This document shows positions 49,514 to 58,765 of a DNA stretch of 64,000 bases, piece by piece. The DNA is from Pseudomonas paracarnis (GTDB lineage: Bacteria; Pseudomonadota; Gammaproteobacteria; Pseudomonadales; Pseudomonadaceae), in assembly GCF_904063055.1 (NCBI RefSeq), contig NZ_CAJFCN010000012.1:93555-157554 (forward strand). Reading direction: 5' to 3'. How positions within the stretch are numbered: position 1 is the stretch's first letter; each line of letters starts with the position of its first letter. The notes below the pieces were generated by a model. It had not been told where the DNA came from. It was given only the letters and a program-made list of their open reading frames with translations, and searched no databases. The translations under genes and the position numbers were made by a program.

Positions 49514-50689
49514 ATGAAAACCCTACCGCCCGTTCACCGCATCGCCTTGCTGTTCAACGGCAGCAAAATCTACGACCGCGGCATCATCGCCGGCATTGGC
49601 AATTACCTGAGCAGCACCCGCGCATCCTGGGACCTGTTCCTGGAAGAAGACTTCCTCTGCCGCCTGCGCGGTATCGAGCGTTGGCAGGGGGACGGCATCA
49701 TTGCCGACTTCGATGACCCGCTGATTGGCGAGGCGCTGGCCGGCAGTCGGCTTCCAGTGGTGGCGGTGGGTGGCTCTTATGAGGATGTCAGCAAGTACCC
49801 CAAGGGCATTCCTTATGTGGCCACCGATAACCATGCCCTGATGAAGCTGGCCTACGAGCATCTGGTGGAGGCGGGGTTGACGCGGTTTGCCTGTTTCAGC
49901 CTGCCCGAAGCCCAGGCCAATCGGTGGGCCCAGGAGCGTGAGAAAGCTTTTCGCCGCTTGATGCAGCGCGATGGCTTGCAGGTAGAGGTGTATCGCGGCC
50001 TGGGCACCAGTGCGCCGTTGTGGGACAGCGCGGTGGAGCAGCAGATTGCCTGGCTGCACAGTTTGCCCAAGCCTATCGGCATCATCGCGGTGACCGATGC
50101 CCGCGCTCGGCAATTGCTGCAAGCCTGCCTGACGGCGGGTATTGCGGTGCCGGAGGAGGTGGCGTTGATCGGCATCGACAACGACCCGCTGACCCGTACC
50201 CTCACGCGGGTGCCGCTCAGTTCGGTGATCCAGGGCACCGAGACCATGGGCCGCACCGCTGCGGCGCTGTTGCATCAGATGCTGCACGGCAAACCCTGCA
50301 CGGGCACGCAGGTGCTGGTGCCGCCGGACGCCATCAACGTGCAGGCCTCCAGCCTGCATCAACCCCTGGGCAATCCTTACGTGATGCAGGCCTTGTTGTT
50401 TATCCGCCAGTACGCCTGCCAGGGCATCAAGACCGATCAGGTCGCGGCTTATGTCGGTGTTTCCCGCTCGTCCCTGGAAGCGCATTTTCGCAAGGCCCGC
50501 GGCTGCAGCGTGCATGATGAGATTCTGCGCTTCAAACTTGCCGCTGCCGCCAAAGGCCTGGAAAACCACAGCCTTGCGATTGCCGACATTGCTGCACGCT
50601 GTGGCTTCACCTCTGCGCAGTACCTGCATACGGTGTTTCGCCGCGAATTTGGCTGTACGCCGCGTCAGTATCAGCAGGGCACGAACTAG
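49514..50689 (+). CDS. xylR: Xylose operon activator (LacI-like sensor plus AraC HTH)
   Basis: 391-aa regulator. The N-terminal two thirds is a periplasmic-binding-like sugar sensor (RIALLFNGSKIYDRGIIAGI, GIIAVTDARARQLLQACLTA, ALIGIDNDPLTRTLTRVPLS); the C-terminal 100 residues form an AraC HTH (VAAYVGVSRSSLEAHFRKA, IAARCGFTSAQYLHTVFRRE). This is the XylR domain order. AAGGAC precedes the ATG. It is divergent from xylA and convergent with the porin gene, whose stop it overlaps by 4 nt. It presumably activates xylAFGH when xylose is bound. Confidence 0.95.
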   Translation: MKTLPPVHRIALLFNGSKIYDRGIIAGIGNYLSSTRASWDLFLEEDFLCRLRGIERWQGDGIIADFDDPLIGEALAGSRLPVVAVGGSYEDVSKYPKGIPYVATDNHALMKLAYEHLVEAGLTRFACFSLPEAQANRWAQEREKAFRRLMQRDGLQVEVYRGLGTSAPLWDSAVEQQIAWLHSLPKPIGIIAVTDARARQLLQACLTAGIAVPEEVALIGIDNDPLTRTLTRVPLSSVIQGTETMGRTAAALLHQMLHGKPCTGTQVLVPPDAINVQASSLHQPLGNPYVMQALLFIRQYACQGIKTDQVAAYVGVSRSSLEAHFRKARGCSVHDEILRFKLAAAAKGLENHSLAIADIAARCGFTSAQYLHTVFRREFGCTPRQYQQGTN

Positions 50690-51948
50690 AACACCGCTTT
50701 GACCTGCAAGCCCAGCACCAGCGCATTGTCGATGCTCTCCCCGGAAAAAGCCCCCGGCTCGATGATGTATTGCACATCCGGGCGCAAGGTCAGCCAAGGC
50801 GTGGCCTGGTAGCCATAACTGAGCTCGATCAGCTGTTCGGCCGTGTCCAGGTCGGGATAGGCCGTGCCGGTGTTGAACGCTGCCAGCTCCTGTACATCAC
50901 GGCTGCGCGGGTTCGGCACCGCGCGGCCATAGCCCAGGGCGACGGTATCGCGCGGGCGACCCTCGAACGGCTTGTACAGCACCACGCCTGCGCCATACCA
51001 CTTGGTGAACGGCGAGGCCGCTTGGCTGGCGGCAGAGTACTGGCCGAAGGCGTGCAAGCTACGGCCTTGGGATGATTGTGAGGCCCACACAGCCTGGTCG
51101 ATCAAGAGGTAGTGACCGCCGCGCCCGCTGACGTCCTTGTTGCTGCCAATGCGTTTTACATCGGAACTGTCGTAGTAATACCCGAGCTTGTATTCACCGG
51201 GCAGTGCGCCCGCATGCTTGTAGATAAGCTCGATGGGCACCACGGTGCCGGTGGTGTGCTTGGGTCCCAGGTGCCAGGCACGGCTGGAGTTGCCGTTGCT
51301 GGACGGGTCGACATTGAACGCCGCCACGCGCAGCTGCCAGTTGGGCGAAAAGTCGTACTTCAACCGGGCACCGAGGTGCGCATTCGGGTAGTTGGCCCAG
51401 CCACTGCCGCCGGACATGTTCAGCGGATGCCCGCAGAAGCCGGCGTTCATGAAGTTGCACAGGATGCCGCTGTCCAGACCGCCGAGGTCATTGCCCATGG
51501 CCATATAGCCCAGCTTGAGGTTCAGCGCCGGGGTGAACAGCGTGCGCTCGTAGCTCAGTTCGGTGAGGCGCGTGTAGAGGCCACCGTAGTTTTCCTGGAT
51601 CGGCAGGCGGTTGCCCACCAGGTCCTCGGAGGCGCTGTTGCCGCGTCGGTCGTTGATGGTCAGCTGGATGCGGTCGCCGTTGGTAAAACCGTAGAGCTTG
51701 CCCAGGTCGAACTGCACGCCGAGCTTGACGTTTTGCGAGTAGCGCGCCGAACGATGCTGGCCGCCGTGGGCGTTGTAGGCGGCCTCGCCGCTGTAGTCAC
51801 CGGTAAAGCGCACACCTTGCGCGTCGAGTTCGCGGCGCAGGCCGCCCCAGTCGCCGGTCAGGGTGGTGTCGTCGGCTTGAACGGGCAGGGCGGCCGCAAA
51901 GGCCAGGCCCAGCGCCAGGCGCCAGGCGGTATGAGGAGTAGGGGTCAT
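50686..51948 (-). CDS. oprB: Carbohydrate-selective porin, OprB family
   Basis: 420-aa outer-membrane porin. Signal peptide ends ALPVQADD, followed by TLTGDWGGLRRELDAQGVRF, the usual OprB N-terminus, and beta-strand-rich sequence ending LVLGLQVKAVF with the C-terminal Phe needed for outer-membrane insertion. It admits glucose and other sugars to the periplasm. The start at 51948 is set by the signal peptide and a GGAAAG site; an upstream ATG at 51987 adds a non-signal extension. It follows gcd by 57 bp, with a hairpin between, so the two form a sugar-oxidation pair. Confidence 0.92.
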   Translation of the reverse strand: MTPTPHTAWRLALGLAFAAALPVQADDTTLTGDWGGLRRELDAQGVRFTGDYSGEAAYNAHGGQHRSARYSQNVKLGVQFDLGKLYGFTNGDRIQLTINDRRGNSASEDLVGNRLPIQENYGGLYTRLTELSYERTLFTPALNLKLGYMAMGNDLGGLDSGILCNFMNAGFCGHPLNMSGGSGWANYPNAHLGARLKYDFSPNWQLRVAAFNVDPSSNGNSSRAWHLGPKHTTGTVVPIELIYKHAGALPGEYKLGYYYDSSDVKRIGSNKDVSGRGGHYLLIDQAVWASQSSQGRSLHAFGQYSAASQAASPFTKWYGAGVVLYKPFEGRPRDTVALGYGRAVPNPRSRDVQELAAFNTGTAYPDLDTAEQLIELSYGYQATPWLTLRPDVQYIIEPGAFSGESIDNALVLGLQVKAVF

Positions 51949-51970
51949 GGGGGATCTTTCCAAACACAAA

Positions 51971-51992
51971 GCGCGGTGCCGGAGCACCGCGC
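51971..51992 (-). other. Hairpin between gcd and oprB
   Basis: GCGCGGTGC (51971-51979) and GCACCGCGC (51984-51992) form a perfect 9-bp stem with loop CGGA. On the minus strand it is followed by TTTGTGTTT, so it may be a leaky terminator after gcd. Confidence 0.55.
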
Positions 51993-52005
51993 GAACAGAG
52001 GGCGG

Positions 52006-54414
52006 TTACGGCAGGGCGTAGGCGATCACGTAGTCGCCACGGTCGGTGGACTGGCGTGCGCCGCCGGCGGTGACAACGATGTATTGCTTGCCGGTTTTCG
52101 GCGACACGTAGGTCATCGGCCCACCCTGGCTGCCGACGGGCAGGCGGGCTTTCCAGATTTCATCGCCATTGCCGCTGTTGAAGGCGCGCAGGTAGAAGTC
52201 CTGGGTGCCGGCAATAAAGATCAGGCCGCCTTGGGTGGACAGCGTACCGCCCAGGGTCGGCAGGCCCACCTTGATCGGCAGGTGCATGCGGATACCCAGG
52301 GGGCCGGTGTCTTCAACGGTGCCCACCGGTACTTGCCAGGCGACCTTTTGCGTCTTCATGTCGATGGCGGTCAAGGTACCGAACGGCGGCGCCTGGCACG
52401 GAATGCCGGCCACCGACAGGAAGCGGTTTTTGTTCACCGCATACGGCGTACCCTTGAGCGGCACGGCGCCCATGCCGGTGTTCAGCGCTTCACCACCGGA
52501 AGAGGCCTGGGCCTTGTTCTGCGACGGTATCATCTGGATCCACAGGCCCAGGCGCATGTCGTTGACGAAGATAAAGCCGTGCACCGGGTCGGTGGAAATG
52601 CTGCCCCAGTTCATGCCGCCCAGGGAACCCGGGAAACTCAGGGATTTATCGGTGCCCGGCGCGGTGTACAGGCCGTCGTAGCGCATGCCCTTGAAGTCGA
52701 TGCGGCACAGCAACTGGTCATACGGCGTCGCGCCCCACATGTCCGATTCGGTCAGGGTTTGCGCGCCGATCTGCGGCATGCCCACGGATTTCGGCTGGGT
52801 GAGGGAATACGGCTCGTTGGGAATGTTCGCGGCTTTGACCGGAACTTCCTGCACGTCCGTCAGCGGCTTGCCCGTGGCGCGGTCGAGCACATAGATCTGC
52901 CCGGCCTTGGTGCCGATGACTACGGCGGGTACAGCCTTGTCGCTGCCTGGCGGGGTGAAGTCGATCAGGCTGGGCTGCATCGGCAGGTCGAAGTCCCAGA
53001 GGTCGTTGTGGACCGTCTGGTACACCCACTTCTCGGCACCGGTGGAGGCGTCGAGTGCCAGCACCGAAGCACCGTATTTGTGGTTGAGCTGGGTGCGCTC
53101 CACACCGTAGATATCGGTGGACGAGCTGCCCATCGGCAGGAAGACCGTGTTCATCAGCGGGTCGTAAGACATCGGCGCCCAGCTGTTCGGGGTGCTGCGC
53201 ACGTAGGTGGCGTCGCCCGTCGGAGCCTGCTTGTCTTCAGGGTTGCCTGGGTCGAACGCCCAGCGCATTTGACCCGTGATCACGTCAAAGCCACGGATCA
53301 CGCCACCGGGCATATCGGTCTGCACGTTGTCTGCCACGCGACCGCCGACCACCACGGTGGTGCCGGCCATCAGCGGCGCCGAGGACAGTTGATAGTAGCT
53401 GTCCGGCACATTGCCCAGGCCGGCCTTGAGGTCCACCTGACCATGGGTGCCAAAGTCTTCGCAGAACTTGCCGGTGTCGGCGTCTACGGCGATCAGGCGT
53501 GCATCAATGGTGTTGGTCAGCAGGCGACGCTGGCACTGCGCACCGACAGGCACGCTGGCGGTCAGGATCGGCGAGCTGTTGGGCTGGGTCGGCTGGGCAA
53601 TCGGCGCGCTGGCGTCGAAATACGCCATGCCCCGGCAACGCTGCCACACTGCCGACTTGGCGTTGACTTCGTTTTTCCACAGTTCTTTGCCGGTGTCGGC
53701 ATCCAACGCGATCAGGTTGTTGTGCGGGGTGCAGATAAACACTTTGTTGCCGACCTGCAGGGGCGTCAGCTGGTCTTCGGCACCGTTGCCGTCGCTGATG
53801 GCCACGTCGCCGGTGTGGTAGGTCCAGGCGACTTTGAGCTTGTCGATGTTGTCGCGGTTGATCTGGTCCAGCGCGGCGAAACGGCTGCCACCTTCGGTAT
53901 TACCGTAGTGGGCCCAATCTTTCTGCGCATCGGCCGCCGCCACCGGGGTCATGCCCGGGCCTGCACCGGTGGGCGCAACGCTTGGGTGCGCGACAAACAT
54001 ATTGCCCGCCGCCACCGCCACGCCCAGTGCCAACACGGCGGCGACGCCATAGGCACCCCGCGCCGGTTTGCCGGCCAGCAATGGATACACCAGCGCCACA
54101 ACCACGCCAATCACCGCAAACATGAACAGTCGCGAGAACAGCGGCCAGTATTCCAGGCCCACGTCGGCCACCGCCCACACGGCAGTAGCCACTAGAAACG
54201 CGGCGAACAACCAGGCGCCGGCAGGCTTGCAGCGGGCAATCAACAGCCCGGAAATGGCCATGGCCACGCCGCCGAGCAGGAAGTACCAGGAGCCTCCCAG
54301 GCTGACCAGTTTGGCGCCGCCGACGGCCAGCGCAAGGCCGAGCAGGGCGATGACGACGCCCAGGCCCAGGAGTAAGAATCTAGAGACGCCAGCGGCGCGC
54401 GATGCTCGTTTCAT
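52006..54414 (-). CDS. gcd: Membrane-bound PQQ-dependent glucose dehydrogenase
   Basis: 802-aa quinoprotein. Five predicted N-terminal membrane helices (about residues 10-140) anchor a periplasmic eight-bladed PQQ propeller starting DWAHYGNTEGGSRFAALDQI. Further segments are YDPLMNTVFLPMGSSSTDIYG, WDFDLPMQPSLIDF and LGGTLSTQGGLIFIAGTQDF. It oxidises glucose (and aldopentoses such as xylose, more slowly) to the lactone and reduces ubiquinone, and is central to direct oxidation and gluconate-based phosphate solubilisation in pseudomonads. It lies upstream of the OprB porin gene. Confidence 0.96.
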   Translation of the reverse strand: MKRASRAAGVSRFLLLGLGVVIALLGLALAVGGAKLVSLGGSWYFLLGGVAMAISGLLIARCKPAGAWLFAAFLVATAVWAVADVGLEYWPLFSRLFMFAVIGVVVALVYPLLAGKPARGAYGVAAVLALGVAVAAGNMFVAHPSVAPTGAGPGMTPVAAADAQKDWAHYGNTEGGSRFAALDQINRDNIDKLKVAWTYHTGDVAISDGNGAEDQLTPLQVGNKVFICTPHNNLIALDADTGKELWKNEVNAKSAVWQRCRGMAYFDASAPIAQPTQPNSSPILTASVPVGAQCQRRLLTNTIDARLIAVDADTGKFCEDFGTHGQVDLKAGLGNVPDSYYQLSSAPLMAGTTVVVGGRVADNVQTDMPGGVIRGFDVITGQMRWAFDPGNPEDKQAPTGDATYVRSTPNSWAPMSYDPLMNTVFLPMGSSSTDIYGVERTQLNHKYGASVLALDASTGAEKWVYQTVHNDLWDFDLPMQPSLIDFTPPGSDKAVPAVVIGTKAGQIYVLDRATGKPLTDVQEVPVKAANIPNEPYSLTQPKSVGMPQIGAQTLTESDMWGATPYDQLLCRIDFKGMRYDGLYTAPGTDKSLSFPGSLGGMNWGSISTDPVHGFIFVNDMRLGLWIQMIPSQNKAQASSGGEALNTGMGAVPLKGTPYAVNKNRFLSVAGIPCQAPPFGTLTAIDMKTQKVAWQVPVGTVEDTGPLGIRMHLPIKVGLPTLGGTLSTQGGLIFIAGTQDFYLRAFNSGNGDEIWKARLPVGSQGGPMTYVSPKTGKQYIVVTAGGARQSTDRGDYVIAYALP

Positions 54415-54577
54415 GTCGAATGGACTCGAGTGAGAGAGGGCAAAGACGCGATTTTAGCAAGATAAGTAACCAGTTAGTACATTTGAGTCCTGCAATAGAC
54501 TGTTGCAGGTACTGCGATGATGGCGCGGCCCTCTTCTGAAGGGGTCAGTAGGTAGCCCAGACAATCGACAAACCTCT

Positions 54578-54605
54578 GTGGCGAGGGAGCAAGCTCCCTC
54601 GCCAC
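54578..54605. repeat. Single REP hairpin
   Basis: Perfect 13-bp stem GTGGCGAGGGAGC/GCTCCCTCGCCAC with a 2-nt loop. It lies 5 bp from the stop of the chemoreceptor gene and may serve as its 3' end structure. Confidence 0.85.
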
Positions 54606-54609
54606 GGCA

Positions 54610-56553
54610 TCAGAACTTGAAGCGCCCCACCAGCCCATTGAGCTGGCCGGAAATATCCGTCAGCCGCCCTGAACCGGTCTGCGCCGAATGCGCAAAGCCT
54701 TCCACCAACTGCGCGTCGGCGTGGATCTGCGCGATATGCCGGTTGATCTCTTCGGCCACCTGGTGCTGCTCTTCGGCGGCGGTGGCGATCTGGGTGTTCT
54801 GGTCGCGAATCGAGTCCACCGAACCACGGATCTTGTCGAAGCTGTCGCGGGCCTGCTGGATGCGCTCCACGCTGGTGTTGGACACCAGCAAGCTGCCTTG
54901 CATCTGCTGGGTGACTTCCTGGGTGCGGCGGGCGAGGTTGCCCAGCAGGCTGTCGATTTCGCCGGTGGAGTCGGCGGTGCGACGCGCCAGTGCACGCACT
55001 TCATCGGCGACCACCGCAAAGCCGCGGCCCTGGTCGCCAGCGCGGGCAGCTTCGATCGCGGCGTTGAGCGCCAGCAGGTTGGTCTGTTCGGCAATCGAAC
55101 GAATGGTGTCGAGGATGGTGTTGATGTTCTGGCTGTCTTGCTCGAGCAACTGCATGGTCTGTGTGGATTTTTGCAGGTCTTCGCTGAGCTTGAGCACGCT
55201 GCCGGTGGCTTCGCCGATGTGCTGCTGGCCGGTGTGCACGTCGCGATAGCCCTCATCGGCACTCGTGGCGGCGGCGCTGCATGAGCGCGCGACTTCGTTG
55301 GCGGTGGCGACCATCTCGTTGAACGCAGTGCTCACCAGTTCCACGGCTTCGCGCTGGCGGCCGGCGGCCTGGTTCATATTGTTGGCCACGGCGCTGGTGT
55401 CGGCGGCGGCGGTTTGCAGGTCTGAGGAGGCGTTGCCGATGCGCTGCACCAGTTGCGCGATCATGCTCAGGAACTGGTTGAACCAGCCGGCCAGGCTAGC
55501 GGTTTCGTCCTTGCCTTGCACTTTGAGCTGGCGCGTGAGGTCGCCTTCACCTTCGGCGATTTCCTGCAGGCCGTCGGCCACACCGCGAATCGGACGCACG
55601 ATCACACGGGCGAAACTGGCACCGACGATTGCGAACACCACGGCCAGTACGGCGGCGATCGCAGCGATCAACCACGTCAGGCGGGTGGCGCCCGCCATCA
55701 CTTCGTCACGCTTGATCAGGCCGATAAAGCGCCAGCCCAAGTCTTTGGAACTGACCACGTTAGCCATGTAGGCCACGCCATCGATGCTCACTTCGGTCAC
55801 GCCATCGCCGTGCTTGGCCAGTTCGGCGTAGTTCGCGCCCAGGCCCGCCAGGGGCTTGAAATTGTGCGTGGCATCGCTGGGGTCCACCAGCACGTTGCCG
55901 TCGGCTTCCACCAGCATCAGGTAGCCGCTGTCGCCCAGCTTGATGGTGCGCACCAGCTCGGTGAGTTGCTTGAGCGACACGTCCAGGCCAACCACCCCAA
56001 GGACGTTACCCGTGGCATCCGCGACGGTGCGCACGGTGCCGATCAGCACCACATCGTCCGGGGCCCAGTAGTAGGCGCCTGTGCGCACGGTCTTGCCTGG
56101 CGCTGCGATGGCGGCCTGGTACCAGGGGCGGGTGCGCGGGTCGTATTGCGTCAGTTTGGCGTCGTCTGGCCAACTGGCGTAGCCGCCATCGCTCAGTCCC
56201 AGGGACAGGTAGGCGGTGCTGGGGTGGCTTTTGGCGAACTGATCGAAAATCGCCAGCAGCTCTGTGTTGGTCGGCGTAAGCGGGATTTGCGCGGCATCGG
56301 CGCCGGCATAGCTTTTGAGGTTCTTGGCCGCGATCACGCGCGGGTCCTTGGCGACGAAGTCGACATTCTGGCTGATGCCGTCGAAAAACTGCTGCATGCC
56401 ATTGTCGATCTGGCGGATCTCGCGGCCGCTGCTGTCGAGGAAGTTGGCCAGCGCACCCTCGCGCAGATTCAGCACCACGATAATGGCGACCAGGATGACC
56501 GGCACGCACGCGATGGCCGCAAACGCCCATGTCAGCTTCTGCTTGATATTCAT
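54610..56553 (-). CDS. Methyl-accepting chemotaxis protein with dCache sensor
   Basis: 647-aa chemoreceptor: TM1 (about 8-30), a large periplasmic dCache_1 domain, TM2 (about 293-315), HAMP (RPIRGVADGLQEIAEGEGDL) and a methyl-accepting signalling hairpin (SIAEQTNLLALNAAIEAARA, GDQGRGFAVVADEVRALARR). The ligand region has YDPRTRPWYQAA and a later Asp in VVGLDVSL, which fit part of the amino-acid-binding dCache motif, but the following Tyr/Asp pair is not clear (GAYYWAPDD). Amino acid or amine sensing is plausible, not certain. It is monocistronic. Confidence 0.93.
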   Translation of the reverse strand: MNIKQKLTWAFAAIACVPVILVAIIVVLNLREGALANFLDSSGREIRQIDNGMQQFFDGISQNVDFVAKDPRVIAAKNLKSYAGADAAQIPLTPTNTELLAIFDQFAKSHPSTAYLSLGLSDGGYASWPDDAKLTQYDPRTRPWYQAAIAAPGKTVRTGAYYWAPDDVVLIGTVRTVADATGNVLGVVGLDVSLKQLTELVRTIKLGDSGYLMLVEADGNVLVDPSDATHNFKPLAGLGANYAELAKHGDGVTEVSIDGVAYMANVVSSKDLGWRFIGLIKRDEVMAGATRLTWLIAAIAAVLAVVFAIVGASFARVIVRPIRGVADGLQEIAEGEGDLTRQLKVQGKDETASLAGWFNQFLSMIAQLVQRIGNASSDLQTAAADTSAVANNMNQAAGRQREAVELVSTAFNEMVATANEVARSCSAAATSADEGYRDVHTGQQHIGEATGSVLKLSEDLQKSTQTMQLLEQDSQNINTILDTIRSIAEQTNLLALNAAIEAARAGDQGRGFAVVADEVRALARRTADSTGEIDSLLGNLARRTQEVTQQMQGSLLVSNTSVERIQQARDSFDKIRGSVDSIRDQNTQIATAAEEQHQVAEEINRHIAQIHADAQLVEGFAHSAQTGSGRLTDISGQLNGLVGRFKF

Positions 56554-56691
56554 GACTTCACCCGCGGGTATTTATAGTTTTGGCAAGGGGAGAAAAATTA
56601 GTGCTGCGTGTCGCAGGCGTTTTTGTGAGAGGCGAGGCCATGCGTACCCTCGGTATATCGGCCGAGGGAGTTGGCACTTGAGCAGGGGGAA

Positions 56692-57582
56692 TCAGGCGAT
56701 CGGGTCACCGACCAGGGCATCGCGGCGCATCGACTGCAGGTTCTTCTCGATGGTTTCGCAGATGCTTTCCATCTGGATCTGGTGTTCGCTGGAATTGAAC
56801 GGGCTTTGCAGGTCGGTGCCGATGCGTTCGATGGCCAGCAGCATGAAGCCCACGACTGTGGAAGCCAGCGGCGTGAACCAACCGAGGGATTCCACCAGGC
56901 CCACCGGTACGATCAGGCAGAACAGCGAAATGAATAGCCGCGGGAAGTACACGTAAGGGTAGGGCAGTGGCGTGTTGGCAATCCGCTCCATGCCGCCCTG
57001 GGCGTTGGAGAGGTCCACCAGGGTCGACTCCAACCGCGCCAGGCGGATGCTGTCCAGGCGCCCGGCCTGGTATTCGCGCGCCAGCAACGAGGCTGAGCCG
57101 GTGAGGATGTCATTGGCGAAGTTATTGGTGGCGCCGTTGCGCGCAAATTCTTCGGCGGGGATAAAGGCTCGCACTTCCTCCGGGCACGGCTGGCCCTTGA
57201 GGTGCGCAGCCAGGCAGTTGACGTAAGCCACGTGACGGCGCAACAGCGTCGACTTCACCGGGTTCACCTCACCGGGGGCGTCATCGAGCAGGGTCAACAC
57301 TTGCCGGGCAAAACTGCGCGAGTTGTTGACCATCGCACCCCACAGCGTGCGTGCTTCCCACCAGCGGTTATAGGCGCTGCTGTTGCGAAAACTGATCAGC
57401 ACCACCAGTGCCGAGCCGAGCAAGGTCAGGGGCATCAGCGGCAAATTGATCTTGGCGGTGAGAAACAGCATGAAATCCACCGTCACCGCCACATCCCACA
57501 ACAACAGCCAGAACAACGCCCAGCCCACATAGCCCATGGTCTTGATGATCAGGCGGTATTTCTTCAGAAGGGCAGCTTTCAA
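56692..57582 (-). CDS. Bestrophin-family (UPF0187) ion channel
   Basis: 296-aa membrane protein of the bacterial bestrophin family, pentameric anion or cation channels. The family signature FRNSSAYNRWWEARTLWGAMV is at about residues 66-86, and hydrophobic segments occur at about 20-40, 45-62, 205-230 and 238-255. The start is TTG, supported by GAGG 7 nt upstream; the next Met is residue 16, within a conserved helix. No operon partner. Confidence 0.9.
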   Translation of the reverse strand: MKAALLKKYRLIIKTMGYVGWALFWLLLWDVAVTVDFMLFLTAKINLPLMPLTLLGSALVVLISFRNSSAYNRWWEARTLWGAMVNNSRSFARQVLTLLDDAPGEVNPVKSTLLRRHVAYVNCLAAHLKGQPCPEEVRAFIPAEEFARNGATNNFANDILTGSASLLAREYQAGRLDSIRLARLESTLVDLSNAQGGMERIANTPLPYPYVYFPRLFISLFCLIVPVGLVESLGWFTPLASTVVGFMLLAIERIGTDLQSPFNSSEHQIQMESICETIEKNLQSMRRDALVGDPIA

Positions 57583-57911
57583 ACGAGAACCTCGCGGCGG
57601 GCGGTTGGCAACAATCCCCTGTTACGACGCCGTCGAGGAAGGAAGGTTCGCAGTGTGCTGAATCGATTAGTCCTCTAACCGCCAGGCGGAGAGAATGTAA
57701 CCAAAGGTTGCGCGTAAGTGTGTGCTACGCGGCATTTGACGGTGGAACAACTTTGGTACTGATGACGTCTTGTCCGGCAATCGCTGTACATTGCGTTCGA
57801 GGCAAAAAGCCATTAATGGCAGGAATTTTGAAGTGATTTGTTTTGGGGCCGGGCTGCAGGGATTTCGTAGCTGAGATCAGTGGCATCAAGTTGGATGATC
57901 AGGGCTCTTTC

Positions 57912-58763
57912 ATGCGTGTCAGTTCGTTGAAGTTGGCTATGTGTAATACCGCGCAAGCGCTCGAACGTCATAAGGATTTTGAATCGTGCATGAGAGCGCA
58001 TTATCACGTGCTGCTCGTGCCCTATTCGAAACGACCGTTTTTCTACAAGAGTGCCCTTAAATACAGCCGCTTGATGGTGTCGTTTGCATTATTGAGCCAA
58101 TACTTTTCCACACCGCTGCCGTTGTTGGCAGAAGTTAAAGCCTTGTGCGTAACGCGCAAATACTGTTCGAAAAACAGCCTGGAATCGATTTTTTTGCTAT
58201 TCCGGGCCCTGGGTTTCATGGAGGTTGCGCCGCACCCCGAAGACAGTCGCTTCAGGGTGTATGCACCCTCGGATGAAGCCTGCCGCGAAGCGCGGTTGAT
58301 GCTCACCGCCCTCACGGAGTCGTTGGCGCTGCTCTACCCCGAACGGGAAGTGTTCCGGCAGATGCGTGACTTGGATGACCGTGAGTTCCTGGCGCTCTTT
58401 TTCAAAGGTTTTGCCATGATTCTCGCGGCCGAGTTGACGGTGGATGTCTTGCTGCCCGAATGTTATTGGCTGGTGAAACGCGATGCCGGCCATCTGTTGA
58501 TGCTGGCGATCTACAACGATGCCTTTGCCCCTGAGAACGACCGCGCCACCTTCCGGTCGTCTTCCTACCTGGCCTTGGCCAAGCAACTTTCCGTGTCCAA
58601 GACCCACATTATCCGTATGGTGCAGGAGGGGGTCGAAAAGGGTTATTTCAAAGCCCACTCCAAAACCCGGCTGGAAGTTCTGCCACCCTTTGCCAGCCTG
58701 GTAAAGCGGTTCATGGCCTTTTCATTTGCGATGGGCCTGCATGCTATTGAGATGGGAGCGTAA
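57912..58763 (+). CDS. Hypothetical protein with C-terminal winged-helix-like domain
   Basis: About 283-aa soluble protein, not recognised. Residues about 205-265 look like a winged HTH (SYLALAKQLSVSKTHIIRMV, QEGVEKGYFKAHSKTRLEV), and the N-terminal two thirds is helical (MVSFALLSQYFSTPLPLLAE), possibly a second HTH plus a sensor part. AGGG lies before the ATG at 57912; a TTG at 57843 is less likely. It ends 2 bp before a GGDEF gene, so the two are translationally linked. It may regulate the operon or localise the cyclase (inference). Confidence 0.7.
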   Translation: MRVSSLKLAMCNTAQALERHKDFESCMRAHYHVLLVPYSKRPFFYKSALKYSRLMVSFALLSQYFSTPLPLLAEVKALCVTRKYCSKNSLESIFLLFRALGFMEVAPHPEDSRFRVYAPSDEACREARLMLTALTESLALLYPEREVFRQMRDLDDREFLALFFKGFAMILAAELTVDVLLPECYWLVKRDAGHLLMLAIYNDAFAPENDRATFRSSSYLALAKQLSVSKTHIIRMVQEGVEKGYFKAHSKTRLEVLPPFASLVKRFMAFSFAMGLHAIEMGA

Positions 58764-58765
58764 GG

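Noticed and set aside
51112..54195. 1027-codon open frame on the plus strand
   Set aside because: Exactly antisense to gcd and oprB; rich in His, Gly, Arg and Val with no domain features. It is a by-product of high-GC third positions in the real genes.
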